Source of the DNA: UBA966 sp046350355
Lineage (GTDB): Bacteria > Planctomycetota > Phycisphaerae > Phycisphaerales > SM1A02
Assembly: GCA_046350355.1 (NCBI GenBank)
Contig: JAXMAN010000001.1
Coordinates: forward strand, 248,001-312,000
Direction of reading: 5' to 3'
Length of the DNA: 64,000 bases
The position numbers and the translations under genes are program-made. Shown piece by piece: positions 57,004 to 64,000 of the stretch. The first letter of the stretch is position 1; every line of letters starts with the position of its first letter. The notes below the pieces were generated by a model, which was given only the letters and a program-made list of their open reading frames with translations, did no database searches and was not told the DNA's origin.

Positions 57004-57876
57004 ATGTCCGACGTTCCGGATGGCGCCCGGCAGCACTGGTCGAGGGATGAACTCGACGCCATCGTGGACGACTACTTCGAGATGCTGGCCGCCGAACTTC
57101 GGGGCGACTCATTCAACAAGGCTGAGCACCGTCGGCGGCTGTTGCCACGGTTGAATGGACGGTCGGGACCCTCGGTGGAGTTCAAGCACCGCAACATCAG
57201 CGCTGTGCTCGCCGCGATCGGTGCTCCCCATATTCACGGGTATGTGCCTGCGCTCAATTTCCAGCGGGCGATCGTGCCCGTTGTCGAGGCGGCGCTGCAG
57301 CGCACGGGCATTCGATGGGATGTCATGGAGGCCCACGAGCATCACATCGGCGCCGTTGCCGGAGGGCGCACGGGTGCGCTTGAGCTGGTCGCTCCTCCCG
57401 TCGCTCCAGCGATTCCCAAGTCGATGCGCGATGCGCTGCAGCGTGTGCATGCGCGCGCGGGCCGGCTGATTGACTGGGCTGCCCGAGAACAGCGGAACCG
57501 TGCGCTGGGCCGAGTGGGAGAGGAGCTCGTCCTCGAAAGCGAGCGCGAGCGCCTGCGTCGCGCGGGACGGGAAGACCTTGCGCGCCAGGTGCGCCATGTC
57601 GCCGTCGAGGAAGGGGACGGGCTTGGCTACGACATCGCGTCCTTCGATCCGGAGGGCGCGCCCAAGCTGATCGAGGTCAAGGCGACGCGCGCGGGCGTCG
57701 CGACGCCGTTCCTCGTGTCGCGAAATGAGGTTCAGTTCTCCGCGGAGAACCCCAGGACATTTGTGCTCACGCGGGTCTTCGGTCTGATCGAACGACCGCA
57801 GGCGTTCGAGCTGCGAGGACCGCTGGAGCGCACGTGCGCCCTCGACCCCGCGACCTACGTGGGACGCGTCGCCTGA
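57004..57876 (+). CDS. DUF3883 nuclease-like protein
   Basis: 290 residues. The N-terminal half is helical (DELDAIVDDYFEMLAAELRG). The C-terminal half is the DUF3883 domain: ALGRVGEELVLESERERLRR, GLGYDIASFDP...PKLIEVKATRAG, a PD-(D/E)xK-like D-E-V-K site, and FLVSRNEVQFSAENP. These proteins are commonly in restriction and antiviral settings. It is convergent with the decayed restriction gene and shows plainer base use than the flanks. Confidence 0.8.
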   Translation: MSDVPDGARQHWSRDELDAIVDDYFEMLAAELRGDSFNKAEHRRRLLPRLNGRSGPSVEFKHRNISAVLAAIGAPHIHGYVPALNFQRAIVPVVEAALQRTGIRWDVMEAHEHHIGAVAGGRTGALELVAPPVAPAIPKSMRDALQRVHARAGRLIDWAAREQRNRALGRVGEELVLESERERLRRAGREDLARQVRHVAVEEGDGLGYDIASFDPEGAPKLIEVKATRAGVATPFLVSRNEVQFSAENPRTFVLTRVFGLIERPQAFELRGPLERTCALDPATYVGRVA

Positions 57877-57893
57877 CGCTCTCAAAAGCTGGA

Positions 57894-58766
57894 CTAGAGG
57901 GCAAGATCGAGGGGGAGGTCGCTGATGTCGCGGAGCCGGCCGCCCTCGACCAACGCAAGGAGCGTGCTGAGCTGCTCCTGATGCCCGGACTCGCGCGTCG
58001 CGGCGATGAGCTCATGAAGCGCCGGGTGGTAGTGCAATCGATGTCGCCGGTTCCCTCGGCGATGGAAGCGATCCGCATGGGAGCAAGGTTCAAGGTCGAC
58101 CCGACGAACTTCGGAACGGCGCCCTTGCGATTGCGCATCAGATTGAGCGCTTCGGTTCTGAGTGTTCTGGGCGCGGTCGCTGCATGTCCACTTCATCGAA
58201 ATGCTCGGCAGCAGGGCTTTCTGCGCGTCGTTCTCCAGCCGCGGCCTTGCGTAGTGGACTGTAGGTGGCGACGATGTCGGTCATCGGGCAAGCAGTCATC
58301 CGCCGTGCGCATCGAGTCCTCTGTCATCTTCATGGGATCTCGGAAGACCACGATGTCTGGCGTAACGATAGTCCCCGCCGAGGATCGCGCGAGCTCCGGC
58401 TTCGGCGCTCGCTCAGCATGCCGAGATGCTCGAATTGGCAAATCCGGCGATCTCCCAGCAGGCGCCAGCTTGGTTGCATTCTTCCAGTCGCCCGGGCGCA
58501 GATGCCGCATTCCCGCGAGCGCGGCAATTACAAAGTCGCCAGTGAACTCGGCAAACTTCTCCAGCGTCTGCGGCTTGAAGTCGTTGGTTGAGATGCTGCG
58601 ATCCCAGATGGCGCAGCATCGCGCTCCGCGATGTCGACCGATAGAGCGGAGGAGATGTCGCAGATGTTCAGGACGCGGCGTCTTCCCGGCCCTTTACGCC
58701 TCGCGAGCGCTCGCTGCACAGGCGATCGTGCAGCTTGCGACGCAGCTCGGAGAGCAGCCCAGGCAT
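57894..58766 (-). pseudogene. NgoMIV-like type II restriction endonuclease, frameshifted
   Basis: On the minus strand from an ATG at 58766, fragments in shifting frames line up with NgoMIV (GCCGGC) endonuclease over its full length: MPGLLSELRRKLHDRLC, ICDISSALS, FVIAALAGMRHLRPGDWKNA, CQFEHLGMLSE, GTIVTPDIVVFRDP (catalytic PD), TDIVATYSPLRK, LLPSISMKWTCSDRAQN (ISCKWT... motif, Cys changed to Met), NRKGAVPKFV, RIASIAEGTGDIDC and YHPALHEL ending RLRDISDLPLDLAL. Reading needs eight frame changes, but total length (873 bases) is about that of the intact gene. So it is an old single-base-indel pseudogene, not a deletion remnant. No methyltransferase is in the window. Similarity is from memory of the family. 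Confidence 0.8.
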
Positions 58767-58792
58767 GGTTAGGCGACTCCGGAGGCAGAGAG

Positions 58793-60157
58793 TTGCCGGT
58801 CAGGAAGCCCGCGCGCGAGCTGTTCACGCACGGGACGCTTCGGCGGGTTCGGCGCGCGGAGGGCGCGACGCGCCCGGCCGTCGAGCTGTTGACGCAGATC
58901 ACCCGGGAAGCCGCGGCGACAGGCACGCGCCGGCTCGTGCTGCTGAGCGGCGTGCCCGGTGCCGGAAAGACGCTGGTCGGGCTGCAGCTGGTGCATGCGC
59001 ATTGGCTGGACGACCTGTCCGTGGAGCGCGGTGGCGGCAAGCCGGCCGCGCCGGCCGTCTTCCTGTCCGGCAACGGTCCGCTCGTGGACGTGCTGCAGTA
59101 CGAGCTTCGCGGTGCGGGAGGCGGCGGCAAGGTCTTCGTGCGCGGCGTGAAGGACTACGTGAAGCGATACCTCGGACGCGACGCGCTCGTTCCCCCGGAG
59201 CACGTGCTGGTCTTCGACGAGGCGCAGCGCGCCTACAGCCGCGAGATGGTTGCCGCCAAGCACAAGATTCCTGTCGAGTCCGCTGAGAGCGAGCCGGAGC
59301 TCTTCGTTCGGATCGCCGAGCGCATTCCGCGCTGGTGCGTGGTGCTCGGTCTGATCGGGGGCGGTCAGGAGATCCACAAGGGAGAGGAGGATGGCATCGC
59401 CGCGTGGCGGAAGGCCATCGAGTCCAGTCCAGGTGCTTCGGAGTGGTCGGTGCACTGCCCTCCCGCGATGGCACGCGCGTTCGAGGGCTGGGGTCAGGTC
59501 CAGACGCATCCGCAGCTCAGCCTGGATCAGGAGCTGCGATTTCATCTGACGCGCGACGTGCACCTGCTGGTGGCGAAGTTGCTCGATGCGAGTCCAGCAC
59601 GGGAGAACCGGCCGCTCGCCGAGCGTCTCGAGGCGGACGGCTTTCATCTGCGGGTGACGCGGGACCTCGCGGTGGCGCGGCAGTACCTGCGAGATCGATT
59701 TGCCGAGGATCCCGAGCGTCGGTTCGGGATCGTCGCATCCAGCCGGGACAAGGACCTCACGCGGTTCCGGATCTACAACGACTTCCAATCGACGAAGCGC
59801 ATTCGCTTCGGGCCGTGGTACGGCGCGTCGGAGGACGACCCTTCGGAGGCATCATGCCGGTTGCTGCGCGACTGCGTGACGGAGTTCGGTGCACAGGGGC
59901 TCGAGCTTGACGGCGCACTGGTCGCCTGGGGCACGGACCTTCGCATGCGCGAGGGCCGATGGGACATGTCGAAGGCACGCAGCTACGCTCGGGACGCGGT
60001 CCCGCTGCGCGACCCCGGGCAGCTGCGGCTGAACAGCTATCGCGTGCTGCTTACCCGCGGTCGCGAAGGCAGCGTCATCTTCGTTCCGCCCCTAGATGAG
60101 CTGGACGAGACGGCCTCCTACTTCACCGAGAGCGGCATCCGATCGCTCGATCGATGA
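58793..60157 (+). CDS. DUF2075 DNA/RNA helicase lacking its N-terminal region
   Basis: 454 residues from TTG 58793, seven bases after GGAGG; the frame is open from ATG 58631, but that extra part is antisense to the restriction pseudogene. P-loop helicase: Walker A LLSGVPGAGKTLVGLQLVHA, VFLSGNGPLVDVLQYEL, DEAQ box HVLVFDEAQRAYSREM, CVVLGLIGGGQEIHKGEEDG, FGIVASSRDKDLTRFR, EFGAQGLELDGALVAWGTDL and motif VI LNSYRVLLTRGREGSVIFVP. Related proteins have about 200 more residues before the P-loop. Probably defence-linked; may be truncated. Confidence 0.82.
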   Translation: MPVRKPARELFTHGTLRRVRRAEGATRPAVELLTQITREAAATGTRRLVLLSGVPGAGKTLVGLQLVHAHWLDDLSVERGGGKPAAPAVFLSGNGPLVDVLQYELRGAGGGGKVFVRGVKDYVKRYLGRDALVPPEHVLVFDEAQRAYSREMVAAKHKIPVESAESEPELFVRIAERIPRWCVVLGLIGGGQEIHKGEEDGIAAWRKAIESSPGASEWSVHCPPAMARAFEGWGQVQTHPQLSLDQELRFHLTRDVHLLVAKLLDASPARENRPLAERLEADGFHLRVTRDLAVARQYLRDRFAEDPERRFGIVASSRDKDLTRFRIYNDFQSTKRIRFGPWYGASEDDPSEASCRLLRDCVTEFGAQGLELDGALVAWGTDLRMREGRWDMSKARSYARDAVPLRDPGQLRLNSYRVLLTRGREGSVIFVPPLDELDETASYFTESGIRSLDR

Positions 60158-60190
60158 TGGAAGGCCGACGCTTGCTCGCGAACCTCCGGC

Positions 60191-61657
60191 TCACTTCCCC
60201 GCCATCTCGTACTCAAACTCGTACGAGTGCTTGCCGTTCTCCAGGACGATCTTCATCGAGCCGGTGAGGCCGGCGAGCTGGCCGGTGGCGGAGTCGGGGA
60301 CGACGGTGGCGGTCTGCATGCCGGTGCCGCGGTCCATCGTGCCGGTGTGCAGCAGCACGAAGGTCCCGGAGCGGCCGTCGATGGTGGCGGTGACGAGCTC
60401 GAGCGCGACGTAGCCGGCGCTGCCGGGGACGCCGCTGCGCGCGGTGAGGAGCTCGCCGCGGCCGCTGCCCTCGAGCTGGCCGCGGTAGCGCTTGGTGACG
60501 AGCATGCGCTCGAGCGTCGCGCCGGTCATCGGGGCCTCGGGGTTCGCGGGATTCGGCGCGGGCTTGCCCTCGCCGTTGGGCTGCAGGTTCGAGCTCTGGC
60601 TGGTCATCGAGACCTCGAAGGTGCCGAGCGCGCGCGGGCGGGAGGGGGTGGCCGGCGTCTTGGGGGCCGTGGGCGCGGCCGCCGGCGCGGACTCGGGCGC
60701 CGCCGCGGGCTTCGTCGCCGGCTTGGGCGCATCCTTCGGTGCGTTCTTCGCGGCGCCCTTGGGGGCGTCCTTCGTGGTGTCCGAAGTCTCGGGCTTGCCG
60801 GCAGGAGCCGTCTCCGCCGCGCCATCCTTCGGCGCGGCGCCGCCGAGCGCGCTGTTGAGGACCGCCGCCAGCCGGACGCCGGCCATCGCGATGCGTTCCT
60901 CGACCGCGTTGAAGTTCGCGTCGATGTAGGGATCGCCGATCTCGCCGTTGGCGGGGAGGCCCGCGTACAGGCGCTTGGTGATTGAGACCGACTCGTTCGC
61001 CCAGACGCTCGGGTCGATGCTCGCGCGCCACTGCTTGAGGTTCTGGTCGGTGATGCGGCCGCGCACCGAGCTCGCCCACTTGTCCCAGCTTCCGCCCTTG
61101 CCCAGGCGGTGGTCGATCATGCCGGAATCCCACAGCGCGTGCAGGTTCGTGCGCTTGCCGAAGAGCTTCACCGTGATCATGTTGCCGCCCTTGTCGTCGG
61201 CGTAGCTGGCGTGCAGCGGCTGGTGGACATCCTCGACGAAGTGCGCGAGGAGCTTGAGCGCCTCGATGCGCTGGTCGCGCGTGGACTTGGGATCGCGCAG
61301 GACATCGGCGTACTTGGTGATCGCGGCGACGACGCAGTTGCCGCCCGGGCAGTCGCGCGAGAGGTCGATCTTGTCCGCGCCGCGCGGGATGTTCACGTAG
61401 TGCAGCGGCTTCACCCAGTCGTAGGCGTTGTTGGAGCGGATCTCGTCCGCCCAGTTGCTGGCATCCGCGAGCGACTGGCCGCCGAGCAGGTCGTCGACCG
61501 CCTTGCGCGCCTCGGGCGTGAGGTACGAGTAGGCGATCGCGCCGCCGGCGCGGTGGCCGTTGGGGCCCCAGGCGACCGCGGGAGCGGTGGCCACGAGCGC
61601 GGTGACGCAGGCGAGCAGCGGGGCGCGAAGGCGCAGCAGAGAGCGAAGGCGCAGCAT
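60191..61657 (-). CDS. S1/P1 nuclease fused to a DUF3224 domain
   Basis: 488 residues from MLRLRSLLRL with a signal peptide ending TAPAVA. The mature N-terminal Trp is a zinc ligand (WGPNGHRAGG); others are in KPLHYVNIPRG, KLLAHFVEDVHQPLHASYAD and GGNMITVKLFGKRTNLHALW. This is a zinc-dependent 3'-nucleotidase/single-strand nuclease. After an Ala/Pro/Lys linker (about 265-335) comes a DUF3224 barrel (GATLERMLVTKRYRGQLEGS, GYVALELVTATIDGRSGTFV, VVPDSATGQLAGLTGSM). The fusion is unusual. Ends 33 bases from the convergent helicase gene. Confidence 0.85.
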   Translation of the reverse strand: MLRLRSLLRLRAPLLACVTALVATAPAVAWGPNGHRAGGAIAYSYLTPEARKAVDDLLGGQSLADASNWADEIRSNNAYDWVKPLHYVNIPRGADKIDLSRDCPGGNCVVAAITKYADVLRDPKSTRDQRIEALKLLAHFVEDVHQPLHASYADDKGGNMITVKLFGKRTNLHALWDSGMIDHRLGKGGSWDKWASSVRGRITDQNLKQWRASIDPSVWANESVSITKRLYAGLPANGEIGDPYIDANFNAVEERIAMAGVRLAAVLNSALGGAAPKDGAAETAPAGKPETSDTTKDAPKGAAKNAPKDAPKPATKPAAAPESAPAAAPTAPKTPATPSRPRALGTFEVSMTSQSSNLQPNGEGKPAPNPANPEAPMTGATLERMLVTKRYRGQLEGSGRGELLTARSGVPGSAGYVALELVTATIDGRSGTFVLLHTGTMDRGTGMQTATVVPDSATGQLAGLTGSMKIVLENGKHSYEFEYEMAGK

Positions 61658-61686
61658 GGCGGCAAGCGTAGCGGCCCGGTGCGAAA

Positions 61687-62502
61687 TCACCGCTCGGGGG
61701 GCGTGGACGCCATCCTTCTCGCGAGAATCGCGGGATCGGCCGGGAGGCCTCGCGCGAGCGCCCGGGAGAGCTGTGCCTCCGCCGCCGCGCGCGTGGCGGG
61801 CGTCGGCGCCATCCCCAGCGCGACGGCGGCGCGGGCGGTCGCGGCGACCCGTGCCGCGAAGTCCGGCGCGGGCACGATGACCCGCAGCGGACAGGCGCGC
61901 GCGAGCGGCGCGAGCGCGGCGGTCGTCGCATCCGACGCGGTCGCCACCAGCGTGATGTCCGCGAGCTGCTTCGTCGTCTCCGGATCGCGCCGCAGCGTGC
62001 GCAGCCCCAGCAGCGAGACGAGCACGCGCCGCGCGTGCGTTCCCAGCAGGTCCGCGCGATGCAGCACGAGCAGGTCGCGGTGCGCGAGCCGGCGCAGCAT
62101 CCTGCCGAGCTGGTGCGCCGAGCGGATCCAGGTCGCGTCGACCTCGACGGTGCGCTGCAGCGCGTCGCGCGCGAGCGCCCGCGCGAGGATCTGCTTTCCC
62201 GCGTCCGGCGGCCCCGCGATCAGCGTGTGCTCCAGGCGGCGCGACTCGCGCAGTGCGAGCTCGACCGCGTGCTCGAGCACCGCGACCGCCTCATCCGCGC
62301 CGACGAACTGGCGCAGCGTGGCGATCTCCAGCAGGCGCGCGGGATCGGTGGCCCGGCGCGCCGGCGGCGACGGGCGCGCAGCGGGTGGCGTCCCCGCGGC
62401 GGGCGGAGCGGCGGCGGTTGCGGACGCGTCCGCAGGTGCCGGCGTCGGCGTCTGCGACGGGTTCGTCGGCGGCGTGGGCGGCGTCGGAGGTGTCTGCGAC
62501 AT
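61687..62502 (-). CDS. RuvB-like AAA+ protein with degenerate ATPase motifs
   Basis: 271 residues. A Pro/Thr/Ala-rich N-terminus (1-50), then a RuvB-like core: LRQFVGADEAVAVLEHAVEL, then HTLIAGPPDAGKQILARALA where the P-loop keeps GxxxxGK but Thr is Gln, and the Walker B is LLVLHRADLL without the DExH acids. Sensor-like TKQLADITLVATASD. This may be a scaffold or pseudo-ATPase. It is not the branch-migration RuvB itself. Downstream of the WYL gene in the same direction. Confidence 0.6.
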   Translation of the reverse strand: MSQTPPTPPTPPTNPSQTPTPAPADASATAAAPPAAGTPPAARPSPPARRATDPARLLEIATLRQFVGADEAVAVLEHAVELALRESRRLEHTLIAGPPDAGKQILARALARDALQRTVEVDATWIRSAHQLGRMLRRLAHRDLLVLHRADLLGTHARRVLVSLLGLRTLRRDPETTKQLADITLVATASDATTAALAPLARACPLRVIVPAPDFAARVAATARAAVALGMAPTPATRAAAEAQLSRALARGLPADPAILARRMASTPPER

Positions 62503-62565
62503 GGCATCGCCTTCCCGGCGGCCTCGTGCCGCCTGGCTGCAGTTCCTTGCGCCTTGGCGTCCCGG

Positions 62566-63678
62566 CTAGCCGCGCGCGCCCGTCGCGCGGAGCGTGCGCG
62601 CGTGCATGCGCGCGATCTCCTCGCGGACGGCGTCGACCAGCTCGGGGGGCGAGACGGGGGTCGCGTGCGCGCCCATGCTGAGGATCCAGTAGAGGACCTC
62701 GCTGAGCCCCGCGACCTCGAAGCTGAAGCGCACCGCGCCGCCGGCGAGCGGCGTCGCGCGCTGCGACGGATGCCACCGCGTCTCCTCGACGGTGGCGGCG
62801 AAGTCGCCCTCGACATCGACGACGACGCGGCTGCGCGGCGCCTTCGGATCGCGCACGACCTCCCAGGTGTCGGCGAGGTACGCGTCGATGTTCCAGCCGC
62901 GCGGGAGCTCGAACTCCAGCTCCGTCGCCATCACCCGGCGAAAGCGCGCGAGCTTGTACATGCGCATCTCCTGCGCGCCGCGCTTGCGCGCGACCAGGTA
63001 CCAGCTCCGCTTGGCGAAGAAGACGCCGTAGGGCTCGATCTCGACGGTGGTGATCGCGCGTGCGCGCGCCCGGGCGCCGCCGCCGCCGCCCGCCGCGTCC
63101 GCGCCGCCCGCGGAGCCGCGCGCGCGGTCGCGCTTGCTCGCGGTCGACTCGTAGTCGACGGCGAGGACGCGGTTGCGCATGATGCCCTCCATCACCGTCG
63201 CGAAGATCGTGGGATCCGCGGGCTTCGCGGCCTTGAGCATGCGCACCGCGAAGCGCCCCTGCAGGCGCGCGAGCTGCGCGTCGACATCCTTTCGGATCGC
63301 GCCGCGCAGCCGATGCGCGGTCTCCTGCGTGGCCTGCGGGTCCGCCGCGAGCGGCGTGCCGATGACCGCCTCCGTGAGCGTGAGCGAGGCGATCGCCTCG
63401 GAGACCGACATCGGCCGGTCGAGCATCATGCCGCCGCGCAGCGTGTACGCGCGCTTGCCGTCCGCGCGCGGCTTGGTGTCGAGGTCGATGCCGATCTGGC
63501 GCGCGTACTCGATGAGGTTCGAGACCGCGCGGGGCGTGATCTTGAAGAGGTCCGCGAGCTCCTGGCGCGTGGGGGGGTTCGGCCCCGCAGCCATGCGCGC
63601 GACCTCCTGCGCGCGACGCGCCATCTCGACGCTGTCGGCGCGCTCCACCGCGGATGTCCGTTCGGATCGCTTTGCCAC
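62566..63678 (-). CDS. WYL-domain transcriptional regulator
   Basis: 370 residues from GTG 63678; the longer upstream frame is low complexity. N-terminal winged helix (NPPTRQELADLFKITPRAVS), WYL domain with EPYGVFFAKRSWYLVARKRG and a Gly/Ala-rich insertion before it, and the WCX-type C-terminus (SRVVVDVEGDFAATVEETRW). WYL proteins sense nucleic-acid ligands or stress and often control DNA-damage or defence genes. Two palindromes lie upstream. Confidence 0.85.
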   Translation of the reverse strand: MAKRSERTSAVERADSVEMARRAQEVARMAAGPNPPTRQELADLFKITPRAVSNLIEYARQIGIDLDTKPRADGKRAYTLRGGMMLDRPMSVSEAIASLTLTEAVIGTPLAADPQATQETAHRLRGAIRKDVDAQLARLQGRFAVRMLKAAKPADPTIFATVMEGIMRNRVLAVDYESTASKRDRARGSAGGADAAGGGGGARARARAITTVEIEPYGVFFAKRSWYLVARKRGAQEMRMYKLARFRRVMATELEFELPRGWNIDAYLADTWEVVRDPKAPRSRVVVDVEGDFAATVEETRWHPSQRATPLAGGAVRFSFEVAGLSEVLYWILSMGAHATPVSPPELVDAVREEIARMHARTLRATGARG

Positions 63679-64000
63679 GCGCGCATCGTAGATGGAGGCG
63701 GCGCGCGCGAGCGGGGAGGCGGCGGAAGTTCCGGTGCGCGGGGTGCGGGTGCGCGGCGCGCTGCGCGCGGGCGCGCGGGCGTCGGGAGTCCGTTCGCCGT
63801 CGCCGCGATGCAACACCTGTTGCATCGGGGGCCGCCGCGGCGCGGGCGCACCGCGGCGAGGCGGGTGAATCGGCCGGCGCAACGGCCCACGGTGCAACAG
63901 CTGTGTCACCGCCCCGTGCGATCGTTCCCCTCGTGATCGCCGCAGCAGACAACATCGCTGGACACGCGTCGTCGGAGCGCGCCGGTTCCGCATGTGCGTC
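63679..64000. other. 322-base non-coding upstream region
   Basis: No gene seen. It holds two related inverted repeats (63806-63827 and 63892-63909) upstream of the WYL gene, GC-rich spacer, and a right end that may be the beginning of another promoter. Otherwise nothing recognised. Confidence 0.6.
63806..63827. promoter_or_regulatory. perfect palindrome, candidate operator
   Basis: Half-sites CGATGCAACA and TGTTGCATCG, ten bases each with two bases between. A partner with the same core TGCAACA (GTGCAACAGCTGTGTCAC, two mismatches in the palindrome) lies at 63892-63909. Likely bound by a dimeric regulator, perhaps the WYL protein. Confidence 0.55.

Noticed and set aside
57834..58772. 312-codon + strand frame over the restriction pseudogene
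   Set aside because: It is the antisense of fragments that match a known nuclease family; no coherent domain.

Overview
The window reads as a chromosome segment of a very GC-rich planctomycete, most likely class Phycisphaerae. The pointers are two secreted prepilin-like proteins with an FT(I/V)VELLVVIAII leader, a PEP-CTERM-type anchor (PAPGAMALLGVAGLAG followed by RRRRR), a metalloprotease ending in a dockerin-like double repeat, an N-rich GroESL/AsnRS/PPK2 housekeeping set, and FlgM. Genes are packed tightly, often with ATGA stop/start overlaps, and nearly every long antisense reading frame is a GC artefact.

1-13.4 kb: genes of the ebo (eustigmatophyte/bacterial operon) metabolite-traffic set, here broken up. 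A partial eboD (sugar-phosphate cyclase) enters from the left edge. A small protein, eboB (TatD-like) and an MFS exporter translationally coupled to eboB follow. After a secreted sialate O-acetylesterase, a glutamine amidotransferase and a TlpA-like thioredoxin with a Lys/Ser tail come eboE and eboC, again coupled. eboF lies separately at 34.7-36.1 kb on the other strand. I do not see eboA. The block closes with a transglutaminase-fold protein that has lost its catalytic Cys and His, and a solitary nuoA.

13.4-32 kb: aldo/keto reductase, MBL-fold RNase, an orphan parB with two parS sites, YceI, membrane proteins, then a minus-strand operon of two amidohydrolases, a DEAD-box helicase and a membrane protein, all joined by ATGA overlaps. 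Next come flgM, a SPOR-like lipoprotein, holB, a CYTH protein, a solitary atpC and scpB.

32-57 kb: PEP-CTERM protein; a minus-strand operon DUF481 - SMUG1-like glycosylase - eboF - DUF3299 - dus; a secreted metalloprotease; a DUF4965-type glutaminase; lipoproteins and an esterase; a MarR regulator with a palindromic operator and a DUF1398 gene; a propeller lipoprotein; tRNA-Pro(UGG); two prepilin-like paralogues; PPK2; asnS; and a degenerate receiver protein ahead of groES-groEL with a consensus sigma-54-type promoter.

57-60.2 kb: a small, less GC-saturated defence scar made of a DUF3883 protein, a full-length but eight-times frameshifted NgoMIV-like restriction endonuclease, and a DUF2075 helicase lacking its N-terminal region. 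60.2-64 kb: an S1/P1 nuclease fused to DUF3224, a RuvB-like protein with degenerate ATPase motifs, and a WYL regulator with a strong palindrome upstream.
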